Shown here in pieces: positions 1 to 49,104 of a stretch of DNA of 64,000 bases. Positions within the stretch are counted from its first letter, which is position 1. Every line of letters starts with the position of its first letter. Origin of the DNA: Erpobdella octoculata (Eukaryota; Annelida; Clitellata; Hirudinida; Erpobdellidae). The DNA lies in NCBI GenBank assembly GCA_963978895.1, contig OZ022238.1, forward strand, positions 47,892,544 through 47,956,543, written 5' to 3'. The notes beneath the pieces were generated by a model. The model saw only the letters and a list, made by a program, of their open reading frames with translations, did not search any database and had not been told where the DNA came from. Made by a program: the position numbers and the translations under genes.

Positions 1-3000
1 GTTGGTCAGGTGCTGCCTGGTCAGCTGACAGCCGGACGGGAGGTAGCGGAAGTCATCGGAGCCGTGGATCTTCTCCATCGGGTCGTTTCCCACGCCGTTG
101 TTTCTCGAACCTTCTATTTTAAGTCTTTTGCATTCTGCGACGGCCACGAAGACGGGGGAATCCGAGTCGGCTGCGATTGGATAAAAAATCGGATGGTCGT
201 CAAAGATGCTGCTCGATTCGACCGATGCTTCGTTAGAGTGGATTGCATCGGCATCGTGTTTGTGACCCGTGACGGAAGGAATGTGACCGGTGGTGACAGA
301 AGCCATCCCGCAATCGATATTTGTAGCGTGGTCATCGCAAATGCCGTCATCGACCTCCATATCATCTGTAGGCGTTTTATTCTTTTTCACGAGCTTTCCG
401 ACCTTGCCGATTTCTCTGCTGTGATCCGAATTGTCTACAACCAGCGATGATTCAAAATTGTTGGAGAGTTCTGATTGTCTCGCAGTGGTACCGTTATGCC
501 TGGGGACCGGCAACAGGACCGGAAGAGAAGACGCAACAGGAGAGGGAGAACAGACTCCGCTGTCTTCGGAATCCGTCCGAGCTGCGTATTTTCTTTTGTA
601 CCCTGATGAAGATGAAGACAGGACGAACGAAGCTCTGGACACTCGTGCGATCGTTCTCGAGGATTCAGTCATCGACGCTGCCCGTTGCTGCTCACCGTCA
701 ACTGAAGAGGTTGGCATCGGCGACGTTTGAGAACATGCCGTCGCCGGCAGTGTCGTGGCAAGACGTGGCAGTGTCGTTGATGAAGCTACAGGTACGGATA
801 ACCCAGTTTCACGTGTTTCTATCGGAGACAGACCAGCAGCACTGTTCCGTGCTCGCTCCGGGAATGACGAAGTGCAGTCTGTCTCTTTGTCGGTTATTTT
901 CAATTCTGTGTTTTCAGATCCGATGCCATTATCACCGACGTGGACTGAAACATCTACTACAGAAGAAGGTGCTGCATGATGAGCCAAACTATGACTGAAA
1001 TAAAAACAAGTCACTATACATAAATAAATTATTATTAATATAAATAAATAAATTATTATTAATATACATATATAAATTATTATTAATATACATAAATAAA
1101 TTATTATTAATATACATAAATAAATTATTATTAATATACATAAATAAATTATTATTAATATACATATATAAATTATTATACGACTCTAGAAAGAATCAAA
1201 CTTGCTTGTTGTTGGCAACACCGCCTTGCCTAAATGCAAGCGCACTTACCACATAGCCGACCGACCATCAAGTATATATATTATAAAATAAAAGCCAAAA
1301 TGATCCGATTTTTAAACATGAAGTTGATCGCTTTAAACACCAACCTGATGTAATTTTTAGATGCTGCAACGTTGCCATTTTCCGTGTGGTGACAATGTGG
1401 AGCTTTCCACGAGACTGGCGACTTCCTATGGTAGCACGGATCCCGGTCGGAAAGTGTCAGAGAGTTGTCACGGCAAGGATCAACGGTCAAACCCACTCGG
1501 TCGAGGATAACTCTATTAATTTGTTTATTATTATTATTTTTTTTATACATTCTGTGTATTCATTTTACTTTTAAATTTTATTTTCCCATGTAAAATTGGC
1601 TGCTGGTCTGTTATGTAAGTAGCACTAAAAAATGACTGCTAATAAATAAATAAATAAAGCAATATGATAAAATAATCCATAAATTAACAACGAGAAAAAC
1701 GAAGCAAATAGAATTTTAAATAATTCCGCTCCCACCTTCCTCCTCTTCCTATTCGCTGCCTGAAACGACCAATCAATTTCTGAGAGTTGAGATGCGTCAG
1801 TGAAAAATCTCGGTGCGGCTGCTGGAGACCTGGAGCGAAGACCTGATTTGAATACCGGAAAAGATCGTCACCTCCATCATCGGTCAGGGTGTCAAACGGT
1901 ATCGGCTGAATACAATAAAACCGATAATACAATTTTAAGAAACTTAATATAAAAAAAAAGAATTCCATCAAAAGCATTTCCAAAATCTTTTAATTAATAA
2001 ACCTTTATAATACAAACCCTCATTAAAATTTACAAACAAGTTAGCTTATTATACTCACAGCCTGATAACAGCAGCCTGCCTTTCTTTTGAAACTGAACTT
2101 GCCATCGGGTAGAAACTCGTACTGTAATAAAAAAATAAAAATAAAAATTTTTTTTTAATAATACTTATAACAACAATCAGATATGATAGTAATTTAACCC
2201 AATCTCAACCTACATCATCATCATCGTCGTCGTTGTCATCTCCAGCACCAGCAGCATCGACATCAGCACCATAGCAGCTTGGTGCGGCCGAAGAATGCGG
2301 CGACTTGAAGTACGACAAGCTCCTCGCGAGTCTCTCGACTTCGTCCGCGTCGTCCATTTCATCGACGTCGCGCCTTTTGAACCTGTAATCGGCATCGTCT
2401 TCGTCCGTAGCAGTGTAGTCGCTGTTATCACTGCCGTCGACCGAAACCTGTTGTAGCAGCCGTTGATTCTGCGACTGATGATGGTTGTTGTTGTTGTGTC
2501 GTTTGTGATGATGGTGTCGTTTGACACGTCGTCCTTTTAATGTGTCAGTTCGACCGCAGTGGCTGCTTTCCTGCGGCTGATGAAAGTGCCGGCGGGTGGC
2601 AGAAGAGAGGGGACCACCGATAACTCGGACATTTTCCGATCGATTATTCTGCATAAAAGGTTGTTGAGGAAAGTTTTATTTTCCTTGTGTACAAATTTAT
2701 CAGTTGCTTGCTCTCCTTAGCTTATTTATTAGTCATGGTACTTATATCATCGACGGTTATAAACACACATCACCTCAAGTACAATCACACTATTTTAAAA
2801 GTTTGATAAGATTATAGTGGATTCATCATAGACACCAATTGACTTCAAGATTACTATGAAACATACTATTACATAAATATATTATAAACACCAAACACTT
2901 TCACAGCGTTCACTCCATTGCTGATATAATATTTAGCACGAACATTCGTGCTAACCTGCATAAAACAATTATCATCGGAAATGTAGAGAGATGAAAGAGC

Positions 3001-6000
3001 TGTGTGGACTGCACCACCAGATTGTCGTAAAAGATCCGACATTTGTACCGGCTCCACTTTCGACTCGGCTTCCGCCACGAGCTCACCCGACCAATCCCGT
3101 AGTTGATATCTTAAAAATAATTTGAAAAAAATTAATGTTTTTATTATATTATTAATATATTATTATTATTATATTATTAATATATTATTATTATTATATT
3201 ATTAATATATTATTATTATTATATTATTAATATATTATTATTATTATATTATTAATATATTATTATTATTATATTATTAATATATTATTATTATTATATT
3301 ATTAATATATTATTATTATTATATTATTAATATATTATTATTATTATATTATTAATATATTATTATTATTATATTATTAATATATTATTATTATTATATT
3401 ATTAATATATTATTATTATTATATTATTAATATATTATTATTATTATTATTATTACTTGTTTATAGATCTATTTCAGTAACATAACACGAAGAACCTAGC
3501 TTATTTTTTATAAATAACAGCATCTATTATAAAAAAAACTATTGAATAGAATGAAAAAAATAATTAATTATTAATAAAGAACGATAGATCAAATGTTTTT
3601 AAACCTCTTCTCGCAGATATCTCTTTTTGCTTCGAGAAGCATCTTTTTAGAAGCTTCTCTCATTCGCAATAGCTTCAATAGCGACATTACTTTCTCGAGT
3701 CCTCGCCTCAATTGTAGCATGCCCTGATAAGACTGCTCGTCGTTTTTGCGATTCTGAAAAATTTCGGATCAATTTTATAACCACGATGGAAATCTTTGTT
3801 GTCACCCGCGCATCACTTCTATAACCGTTATTTCCTTTGTCACCCCACATATCACTTATACAACCGTTATTCCCTTTGTCACCAAGACATTACTTTTATA
3901 ATGTTATTCACTTTGTCAACCACACATCCAACTGATGAAACCAATCCACCAAAACCAACACCACAGCCTTTTCCGACAATCAATCGATACACTAAATATG
4001 ATGGCAATTTTTGTTTCATTATTTCGCAAATTGATACAAAAAGCCTTAAAGTTTATCGATTATAAAACCACGTTTGATCAGGATTTAACCATCCTAACCA
4101 ACAGTTTTAACCAATTACCTTTCTCGTTTGCATTTTCTCCGCCCTCTTTCTGAAAGCTGTGTACGGATTGGTAGCTGCGCAAGACGTCTGCTGGGAGGAC
4201 TGAGACGATGACAATGATGATGATGCTACTGCTGTTGAGATGTTGTCTTTCTTTTGTGAAAGCAGCAGCTGCACTTTGGTTTGCTAGATAGGGAAACCAA
4301 TATTTGCTATATGAGATGTTAAAATCCCTGCATATCAATGAGTTCATGAATATTAATAAGTTTACATTCGAGACAGCTGTCTAATGAGTCATGGATTTGT
4401 TATTAGAATGATTATTGCTCAAAGTTGAAAACACGAACAGGACATTGGATACAAATGATAGAATTGATAAAAATCAACGAAAGTGTGATAACAAAAATTT
4501 ATAAATATTCGTAACAAGGCTTTCGATCAATAGCAAACTCACATGATTCAGCCTTTTGGAGAGCCAATAATCGTAGACTGCAATTACCACATCCTCCTTC
4601 TCTTTAATCAGAGCCTTGGCCTCATTCATGGACATCACCTAAATCGAAACAAGTTTTACAACCCAACCATGCCACCCAGTTAGCTTCACTATGGGTCGGA
4701 AACTCACCGTGTGACCACTCCCTTTTTCCAGCTTGTCCATCATGCTCTCGAACCTGATTGGATTAGAATCTAGGTCACCGTAGACGGAGGCATGGCAATT
4801 GAGCCAATCCTCGTCGTCAGAATCCATGTCGTAATCGGGTAATTCTTGGTCGGCCGTGGATGCTGGAATGCGTAAAAACAAGTGTCCCTCTTTGCAATAA
4901 TTTTTATGTTTTAAAAATTTTCCATCATCGACCAATGATGCCTGAGATTTACTAAGAAAGCATTAATTTTACAATCAATCTCACGATAGATAAATTCTGT
5001 GTGCTGGAATTGTTAATTTGTCTCTTTATTCATCAATAAACATCATGTAGTTTTAAACATTGTAATTCAAAAGACTTATGGCCTGATAATGATGATAGAT
5101 AGCCTACACAACATTTTCAAAAACAAAAACAATTTCGAGCATCATCAGACCAGACAGCTTTCACGACGAGATAGAGAAAAAAAAAGTAAAAAGTTGTGTC
5201 ACGGCGAAACTAACGTTGGACGTGGATGAACTTTTTCGGCGGCCTGAACCCAGCCCTGCTGGAGTAAGCCCGCTCATACTGTTCTGCGTCCCTCAAATCG
5301 GGTGTCGGGATTATTAGATTACACACAGAGCCGTACGCCTGCTGTTTTGTCAGGGCTTTTTGCAGGTGGTGTTGCTAAAATCAGTTGAACCATAGTTGTC
5401 GTCAACCAGCCAACCATTAGTAGTCAATAGATTCAACTAACTAAATTTCAATGCAATATGCAAGATGATGATACAAAACAAAAAATCTCCCTGCTTCTAG
5501 GAATTTGGCTTGGCTAGACCAATTTTGTTGCTGAACACTGTTTTAAATGTTTTTTATTAATTATATATCACATGTCAAAATGCCCCAAAATTTATGTTCA
5601 CATAATTAAGTGTATAAATTTGAGCATTTGTGAATAAGTTAAAAAATCAAATCACAAAACACAGTAAATCTTATCAAATAAATTTATTATTCAATTTTCA
5701 AAAAAAAATATAAATAATCTCTAAATTATTAGCACGCTACTGTCTTTTCTAAAAAAAAAGTTAGTTAGTTATAAAAAAGTGTTCATACACTACGAAAAAA
5801 AATGGCCACAGGGGGCGCTCGAGTCTAGCCGAAACCACGTGTTTGCTAAGAAATACCGCTCGGCGTGCGCGTCAGAGTTGTCAAACTCGGCACGACTTTA
5901 AGCCAAAAATTCTAAGACTCAACAACACAAAAGCAAGATAATAATAATGATAAAAACTAAAGTCCGCCCGAGATAATACTCGCGTGGTCGCATACCGTTT

Positions 6001-6148
6001 CCTCTTCTTTCTCCATTCCAGTCGGCATCTCTGGAACGGTTCGGCTGACAACGGCAAAATCTGTCACTTCTGGAATTTCATCGCCTTTGTAGACTGGCAT
6101 TTTCTTATTGTGCTCCAGAGCTTTCGCTCTGAACGTTACCTTGCTCAT
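1..6148 (-). CDS. EPC1: Enhancer of polycomb homolog (EPC1/EPC2 type), 5' part, 12 exons, runs off the left edge
   Basis: Scaffold subunit of the NuA4/TIP60 histone acetyltransferase complex in the nucleus. Exons in transcript order: 6148-5996, 5374-5215, 4862-4708, 4638-4543, 4283-4119, 3753-3605, 3109-2956, 2648-2214, 2121-2059, 1905-1736, 1512-1345 and 994 to the edge. All junctions are GT-AG and phases agree, giving over 950 residues. Family signatures are plain: the start MSKVTFRAKA with MPTGMEKEEE (exon 1), LPDYDMDSDDED and MDKLEKGSG (exon 3), NPYTAFRKRAEKMQTRK (exon 5), NRKNDEQSYQGMLQLRR (exon 6), FKRKAGCCYQ (exon 9) and RIGRGGRVILDR (exons 10-11). Exon 8 is lineage-specific, His/Asn-rich then acidic. 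Exon 12 is Ser/Thr-rich and open for at least 331 codons to the edge, so the C-terminus is not in the window. Whether it is EPC1 or EPC2 cannot be told; invertebrates usually have one gene. Confidence 0.93.
1017..1180. repeat. 24-bp AT-rich tandem repeat in EPC intron 11
   Basis: About six to seven near-identical copies of a 24-bp unit of the form ataaataaattattattaat plus tatac. It lies just upstream, in EPC transcript terms, of the acceptor of exon 12. No coding potential. Confidence 0.85.
3128..3457. repeat. 25-bp AT-only tandem repeat in EPC intron 6
   Basis: Around thirteen copies of a 25-bp unit built from attaatata and ttattattattatatt, almost without substitution, ending in a plain (ATT)n run. 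It lies within about 20 bp of the acceptor of EPC exon 7. Confidence 0.9.
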
Positions 6149-7802
6149 CTTGTCAACCCTTCGCGAATTTCAAAATGGACTCTCCCGACAGTGACCAAGC
6201 AAGTAGCCGAACCGAAATTGCCGAAGAAAATTCTTAAATTAGTTCGCCCCTCAATTTTTTCGTTTCAAACTTGAGAGAATCAGTTGCTCTACAATTAGGC
6301 TTAAATTTTGTTTCAAACTTGCGGCTTTTTTCGCTGAAAATTCGACACTAAGTGAAGGAGCGTACGCCCATCTCGATATCAATCATGGCGGAAGGTTTTT
6401 ATAACTATGAATAATGCAGTTGTATTGTTCGCATTTAGTGAACTCTCTTTAATGATTCGCAACAAATGTAAAGTTATGCTAGTTTTGGTCAAAAAAGTAC
6501 AAATTCAAAACCAAATGGCATTCCATGATTCTGGAATCTCGAATTTGGTTGCACTTTGTAAGAGAAATTGGTCGTGATGAATGTGAAATTGTTTCGTCAA
6601 AACAGAAAAAACGTTTTTTTTTCAGTTTTTTAATATATTTTAGCTAGCATATAAATTTACTTAAAAGTTTTCAATACAAGTTTTTAATAATAATAGGTAT
6701 ACAGAATATATATTTTCGCAGATAATGTGTAGCTCTATATGTTTTTTAAGTTTTCTTCGGATTGAGTTTTATTTATGCATCTTTAAAAGTACATTTCAAA
6801 CAACAATTTCAAATTATTTGATGTTACATGTGGTGTATAGGTCTGCAATATAATTTAGCAAATGACAGGCGCTTCATAGAAAAATAAGCACTTTAACATT
6901 CGACATCAACCATCACTAGCAGTATTGAAGTCTTCTTTGTTGAAAGGTTTCTTTAAATATCTCTATCTACATAACAACGCATATGCATACCCCTTCATTT
7001 CAGCGTCCCCAAAAGACATTTCAGCAAAACCTTGGTGGGGTGGGGGTGGGACTTGTAATTTGTTCTCAGGGCCCACTAATCTAATGACCGGGACGGGGGA
7101 ATATACGGAGGTACTTTTCAAAAAAATTTCTATACCTTTTTTCATTTTTCCTCCCAAATAAACCTGATGACGAGGAATAGTCGGACGTACTTTTCCCAAA
7201 CAGTTTCAATAAACCACTCACAACTTCAGGACATCCCACTAAACAATCAAGGGGCACTTTTCACCGTCATAGAAGGCCCGCTTATCCATTAAAATGACTC
7301 ACTCAAACCTCAAAAGACTTCCACTTCACATTTCTGATGGCGTTTTTGGAGACCCATTTTTATCTTTTGGGACAAAGCTACGTTTAGGGGCCCCACTCAA
7401 AAGTCAGGGGGCAGTATACTTCTTTGTCCCCAAAATTTACGCTCCTGGCGACCTCCTTTTTTACAAATTGGTGAAAAGTGACAAGGATGGATCTAGAGGT
7501 TGGGTAGTTGGGAGATACATTCTCCCACCAGCTATTACCAACAAATAACGTAGTCAGTTTTGTTGCTATAATTAAGAGTTTTCCCAAATCTTATCTGATA
7601 TGGCAGTACAGGTGAGGAGGGGGCTGCTATTTGTTTAATTTATTATTTTGAATATGAAAATTACGAGCATTTTCTTTGAAATCTTTGGTTGGAGAGCTGA
7701 CAATGAAAAAAGAGAAAGACAGAAAAAGAGTGATGTGAGATGTTAAAAAATTAATGCTATATAGGCAGTGCACGTAAAAAAATGATAAAAAATGTCTTGC
7801 AG

Positions 7803-8030
7803 ACGCTGAATAGACTGTTCACGTGGGGAGAAAAATACGTTACAGAATAGGTTGTCTATGCGAGGAAATAGAAGGTGCTAAAAATTTTAAAACTACGCAA
7901 TAGGCTGCATGTCCACTTAGAGAAAAAAAAAAGTCTAGAAGAATAGACTGGGGGAATGCTACAAAATAGGTTGTTTATGTGAAGAAAAAGGAGGTGCTAA
8001 ACAAATTACAAAACTAAACAATAGACTGTC
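7803..8030. repeat. Two imperfect copies of a ~115-bp unit
   Basis: The strings around 7838-7915 and 7958-8030 share an ordered series of words: a cagaataggttgt-like box, then gaggtgctaaa, then aaactacgcaatagg-like, then actgtccag. Spacing matches in both, which suggests an old tandem duplication. Confidence 0.55.
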
Positions 8031-8034
8031 CAGT

Positions 8035-8306
8035 CTGGGCGTAGCCAGGTTTCGGTTTGTTGGAAGCGTTCAAGAAAAAACAACAACAAATTGCATTGAA
8101 AATATTCAATAATTATTTGAATTGTTTGCATTCATCAACATAGAGTTTAGAGTTGTCATTTTTCCAGAAGAGAAGAGGGGAAGAAGGAGAAGAAAAATTT
8201 AATTTGAAAAGTCAGTTACATTAAAGCAAGAAATAGTTTTAAACTTTTGTTTTGGGGATGGTTATATTACTGAACCCCCAAAACCTTCCCCATGGCTACG
8301 CCCATG
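8035..8306. mobile_element. Probable MITE with short terminal inverted repeats (no target duplication found)
   Basis: The left end reads TGGGCGTAGCCA and the right end, reverse complemented, gives the same 12-base word. Such GGCGTAGC ends are typical of hAT-type non-autonomous elements. No flanking 8-bp duplication could be matched, so the boundaries are uncertain. The interior is non-coding. Confidence 0.45.
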
Positions 8307-9064
8307 CAGCCATGCAATAATCAGTCAATTCATCTATAATTAAAAGACCCCACTAATGTTTAGGGCACCCACAGTGGTGTATCCAGAAATTCCTGGTGGG
8401 GAAATGCAGGTACGCAAAAATTCCAAAAAAATTTCCAACAAACGCAAAAATTAAAAAAAAATTCCTATGAAAATTTTTGAAAATTTTGCTTCTTACATCC
8501 AAAAATTTCAAAAAAATTCCAAAAAAAATCCCAGAAAATTCCAAAAAATTCGAGAAATTCCAAAAAATTACAAAAAATCCAAAAATTCCAAAAAATGCAA
8601 GAATTCCAAAAAATTCCAAAATACGCAAGAATTAAAAAAAATCCCTAAAGAATTTTTTGAAATTAATTTTTTGCTTTATACACCCATCTGGAGAGTGTTC
8701 AACGTCAACCCCTCGTGTACGTCACGTTAAAAAAATTTCATAACGAAAAATGCTGATGATTAATTGATTGACCGGGAGAGGGGAGTAGTCGTAGGTATTT
8801 TTTTTCAAAGAATCACAATTTCCTTTTTTTGTAATTTTCGTATTTCAGGCTCTCATAATTATAAAACAAAGAATTTCGTTGTGATACTTGTAGGATTTGT
8901 GTTTTGAAATTCTTTTCGAGTTGTATTTTGTATTTAAAATTACTTCGGAAGTCCAAGCATTTTGTTTTTCTGTTTGAAGTTTATTTAAATAAACATTTCT
9001 AATTGGTATATTTGAAAATCATTGGTTGTGTGTTTGTTCCGAAAGAAAAAAGCAGAAGCAGTGG

Positions 9065-9078
9065 GTCGCTATAGCAAC
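9065..9078. promoter_or_regulatory. X-box (RFX-binding motif) upstream of the dynein gene
   Basis: GTCGCTATAGCAAC fits the X-box consensus GTHNYYATRRNAAC at every position. RFX/DAF-19 factors bind this imperfect inverted repeat in promoters of ciliary genes, including axonemal dyneins. It lies about 110 bp upstream of the best candidate start codon (9189), a typical distance. Confidence 0.72.
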
Positions 9079-9188
9079 TTGCTATACTTAGAAAGGCTAG
9101 TGCCCTTCGTTACAGCACTTTTATTATTAGATGGGACTAGCGACTAGCACGATATTGAGTTGTTAATCTTTAAAGAAATGTTTTGAAA

Positions 9189-9203
9189 ATGACGGAGTTC
9201 AAG
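9189..9203 (+). CDS. Candidate first coding exon of the dynein gene (MTEFK)
   Basis: The first exon with family-like sequence (to 9598) has no in-frame ATG, so a start must lie upstream. At 9189 an ATG begins five codons (MTEFK) that end in AAG followed by a GT donor, in phase 0. A phase-0 acceptor exists at 9417, directly before the dynein exon. With this start the full CDS is 12,126 nt, a whole number of codons. It is a prediction from splice phase and the X-box position; another upstream exon is possible. Confidence 0.4.
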
Positions 9204-9375
9204 GTTACTGAGAATTTTCAAACATTTATTAGATTTTTCAGAAACTTTTCATGTTTGTTTATTGCGAATGACGTGTGGTCATGTTGGTGACAAACATGAC
9301 GATTCTGTTGCTAGGCTTTTTAGTTGGGGTGCGCTTCCACTGCTCCTCTAAAAAGTCTAATAGATGAAGTGAAAT

Positions 9376-9389
9376 GTTGTTATAGCAAC
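9376..9389. promoter_or_regulatory. Second X-box match, just before dynein exon 1
   Basis: GTTGTTATAGCAAC also matches GTHNYYATRRNAAC in full. It lies about 28 bp before the acceptor at 9417, so it would be in the first intron if 9189 is the start. It shares its ATAGCAAC half with the site at 9065. Confidence 0.5.
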
Positions 9390-9402
9390 AAAATACATTT
9401 AT

Positions 9403-46273
<36,871 letters not shown>

Positions 46274-47397
46274 TGTTCATTCGGTCGGTTCGCGGCAAGC
46301 GTTGAGTTACTTGCTTACTTCGAGGTAGCCTACTGTATAACTAGTTTCTAGCTACACAAATTTTAAGGACGTTTATAATTTTCCACATTGTAATTAAAGG
46401 CACTTTTTAGCATTTTGCCATCATATATCTATCATAGTTTATTATTTTGTGCCATTTTTTTTTAGTATAACCATTATGCAGTGAGTGCTGTTGAAGTTCT
46501 TGTGTGCCAAATAAAGTTTTTTTTTGTATTTATATGCCTTATTTTCTTGAGCCAACGTGTGAATTTTTGTTTCAATTGTGTTTTACATACATTTGTATAT
46601 TTCTTCCATTCTTGATTTATTTCCTTGATTCTGCTTCATCATAAAACTTCCACTGAACTGCTGATTTCATTCAATTTAAAATGGACTTGAAGAATTAGTT
46701 TTTGCTTTAATCATTTGTTTAGAAATTATAAATAGTAGATCATTTGTACTGAGTTTCGCGATTAAATGAGATGGAAAATCTTTTAAGCGAAAAATTTAGA
46801 AAAACAAATTTAGAAATTTAATTAAAAAAAACCCCTATTTGGAAATTCAAGCTACAATTAAAGTAGTATGTAGTTTTTTTGACCGAGTAACAGATTTTTA
46901 ATTTTTACACTATATAGTATAAAAGGTTCATGGGGTGCGGACCGCACTGGGTGACAGCATCAGGTGGTGTGACAAAAAAAGCTAAATATTACTGCCAGTC
47001 AGTCAGTCAATCAGGACATGTTCTTTTATATATATATATAGATTTAAGAAGTGGATTAATCAACTTCTGTAATAAATCTGACTTACACGAGAACGGTGCA
47101 ATGATTTTGGAGCTTGACGTGTCGGCGGACCGCGGAAATGCAGAAAAATGAGGTCAAACGAGCTATTCGGCTACATAAGTTTTGCCAGCAAAAAAAGTGC
47201 ACAGTTAGAATAAGTTTTGAATTATAAAAGTTTAATTGTAACTGGCCCTGTTAGTAACATTCGCTGATCTTGATCTCTCATTTTTTTCGATAAATGGTGT
47301 CGAGACACCACAGCTCAGTACACGCTGGAAGCTTAAGTATTCTGACACAACCAACGTCCAACATTAGTAGTTCTGCCTGCGGTATATTCTTTCATCA
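46274..47397. other. Dynein 3' UTR and intergenic DNA
   Basis: After the dynein stop there is AT-rich DNA with a poly(A) signal at 46510 and a short (TA)n run near 47030. No further gene or mobile element was recognised. Confidence 0.6.
46510..46515 (+). terminator. Candidate poly(A) signal AATAAA of the dynein gene
   Basis: First AATAAA after the stop codon, about 240 bp downstream and followed by a T-rich stretch, as in a cleavage and polyadenylation region. Confidence 0.55.
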
Positions 47398-47512
47398 TAT
47401 ACCGGGCTCAATAGAATGGTTTTGCAGTTTATTGGAAATTAATTAATGAAGCTTAATAAATCCTATTAATCTCTATCAATGGGAAACCGATCGTAAAATC
47501 AGCGATATTACA
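47398..47512 (-). repeat. Terminal direct repeat (3' LTR of the small element)
   Basis: 115 bp, one substitution against 49105-49219; adjoins the purine tract at 47516-47525. Confidence 0.85.
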
Positions 47513-47526
47513 TGATTACCCCCTTC

Positions 47527-48942
47527 TTAATTCTGTTCGTCCCGAACAGCATAGTCGCTTTTGAGAAATGCGACTCGGCCACAAACACAAAATAACTTGA
47601 TCTTTACTCGTGGCTTTGACCGCAATTCGCAAACAACATGGTCAAGTCTCTTGACCGTTTGATACAGTTTCTTCCAGTCCTTCTTTGGCTCATCAACAGA
47701 GTCTTTCTTTGGCTCATCGTTCATGGTTCATCACAGCCTTTTTTGCATGCCTCGTCCTGAACATCTTTGCACGGTTTAACGGGATTGTCTGCTTTTTCTT
47801 CTTCCTTCACATCTTTTAGATCTTTCTCAAGAAACTCTTCAAAAGGTTTTTCGAAAACGTTCCATAAATCCAATAAATCTCTTCATCAAATTGTTATTTG
47901 ATTTTACAATGACTCTTAGTCTATCTGATCTAGAATCCTCTGGGGATTCATCTGATTTAGAACCCTCGGTACCTTTCTCTGTTCTTGGCTCATCTTTTTC
48001 AGAGTTTTTGCTTGCTGCATTGCTATTGTTGTTTTTGAGAAGTTCATCGCCGTCATGTTTGTTTTCTTCCAAGCTACAATCGAACGTTTTCTTTTCACAT
48101 TCCAACTCGGCTCTTTCGTCGGTGTCAACTTTCGTATCGTCCAGCGGATCTTTCTTCAAATCATCGCCATCGTCTCTCAAATCAGTGTCTTCTTTCTTTG
48201 TCATGTTAAATTTGACGTATTTCTCCATTAAAGTTTCGTCCGTTTTTAAATCCTCGGTTGCTTCATCCGAGTCAGATTCTTCACTAAAATCTGACCCTGA
48301 ATATTCCGAGCCGTCGTCTGTTATGGAGGCTTCCGTTTCAGAACCGTCGCTGTATGGATAAAAGCCATAGTTGTTATTGCCATTATTATAATCATCATCA
48401 TCACTTTCATCCTCATCGTTTTGCATTTCGTTTTCAACATTCTTCTCATCTTCTTTAGTTTTGTTTTCGACGTCCAAACCGACTATATCACTGCCACCAT
48501 CTTTGCATGGTTCATTTTGAGCATCTTTGCAAGGTTCATTATCATGACCGTTTTTGACAGGCACATCATCTTGACCGTCTTTGACAGGCTCATCATCATG
48601 ACCATCCTTGCATGGTTCATCTTGAACATCTTTGCATGGTTCATCTTGCACATCTTTGCATAGTTCATCTTGCACATCTTTGCCAGGCTCATCACCATGA
48701 CCATCCTTGCATGGTTCATCTTGTACATTCTTGCACGGTTCATCTTATACATTCTTGCATGGTTCATCTTGACCGTCTTTTTTGTTTCCGCAATTGTTTG
48801 TGTCACCATTGAGGAGTTCAAGAAATTTCTTCCTTTCTTGCTGTGCTGCTCTGTTTTCCTCCACCATTTTATTCAGAGCCTTCAACAATTTATTTTCTGC
48901 TTCGAACTCATACTCTTCTGGGTCAAACCCATTGTCCTCCAA
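47527..48942 (-). pseudogene. Acidic repeat-containing part of the SAP/gag-like ORF, broken
   Basis: Reading from 48942, EDNGFDPEEYEFEAENKLL leads into a short charged helix, then repeats of the type DEPCKDV/DEPCKDG. The frame stops at 48745-48747 where a CAA of the repeat has become TAA, and continues in the same frame as a 278-codon stretch to 47839. That stretch has a very acidic Asp/Glu/Ser-rich middle, and a last fragment (47724-47527) restarts with DEPKKD repeats. A lone stop and further damage separate the parts. No known enzyme domain is visible. It may be the C-terminal part of a Gag-like structural protein, but that is inference. Confidence 0.6.
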
Positions 48943-49058
48943 TGACGTCCGAGGCGGTCCACGAGCTCAGACTTTCTTCCTTTATCACTGAGCTCTCGTT
49001 TCCTAAGTTCCCGCCTCAACTCGAGTATCGAGAGTTCATCCAATGCTTTCAAAACCAT
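48882..49058 (-). pseudogene. SAP-domain N-terminus of the element's ORF (58 codons, then frameshift)
   Basis: Begins MVLKALDELSILELRRELRK and continues RELSDKGRKSELVDRLG. This fits the roughly 35-residue SAP motif (helix, LSxKGxK turn, ELVDRL helix), which binds DNA or RNA scaffolds in nuclear proteins. After DRLG the frame is lost; the natural continuation EDNGFDPEEYEFE lies in another frame at about 48942. SAP domains also begin some retrotransposon Gag proteins. Confidence 0.7.
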
Positions 49059-49104
49059 TCTTGTATCCCACTTCTGATCACCAATGTTACGATATCACCA
49101 AACG

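Larger units (their letters stand above)
6149..9064. other. Intergenic region between EPC and the dynein gene; repeat relics, no gene seen
   Basis: The two genes are divergently arranged with about 3 kb between them. No conserved protein could be read here on either strand. Around 7000-7560 are G/C-rich patches resembling decayed transposon ends. 7803-8030 holds two imperfect copies of a roughly 115-bp unit. 8395-8650 is an A-rich low-complexity tract of aaaaattcc-like units. The EPC promoter must lie just above 6148, but no specific element was recognised. Confidence 0.6.

Noticed and set aside
447..998. Plus-strand ORFs over the left edge
   Set aside because: They are shadows of the long EPC exon 12, which is open on the minus strand for its whole length and spliced in frame.
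4865..4935. Longer version of EPC exon 3 including LVDDGKFLKHKNY
   Set aside because: The open frame upstream of 4862 cannot be joined to exon 2 in phase, while the acceptor at 4863-4864 gives HVQ-P-STADQELPDYD, matching the family.
5802..5820. CTCF-like word TGGCCACAGGGGGCGCT in EPC intron 1
   Set aside because: It is one base short of the CTCF core spacing, so it does not fit the consensus; kept only as a note.
8366..8700. Possible transposon starting CAGTGGTGTATCC
   Set aside because: No matching inverted end or target duplication was found; the rest is A-rich low-complexity sequence.
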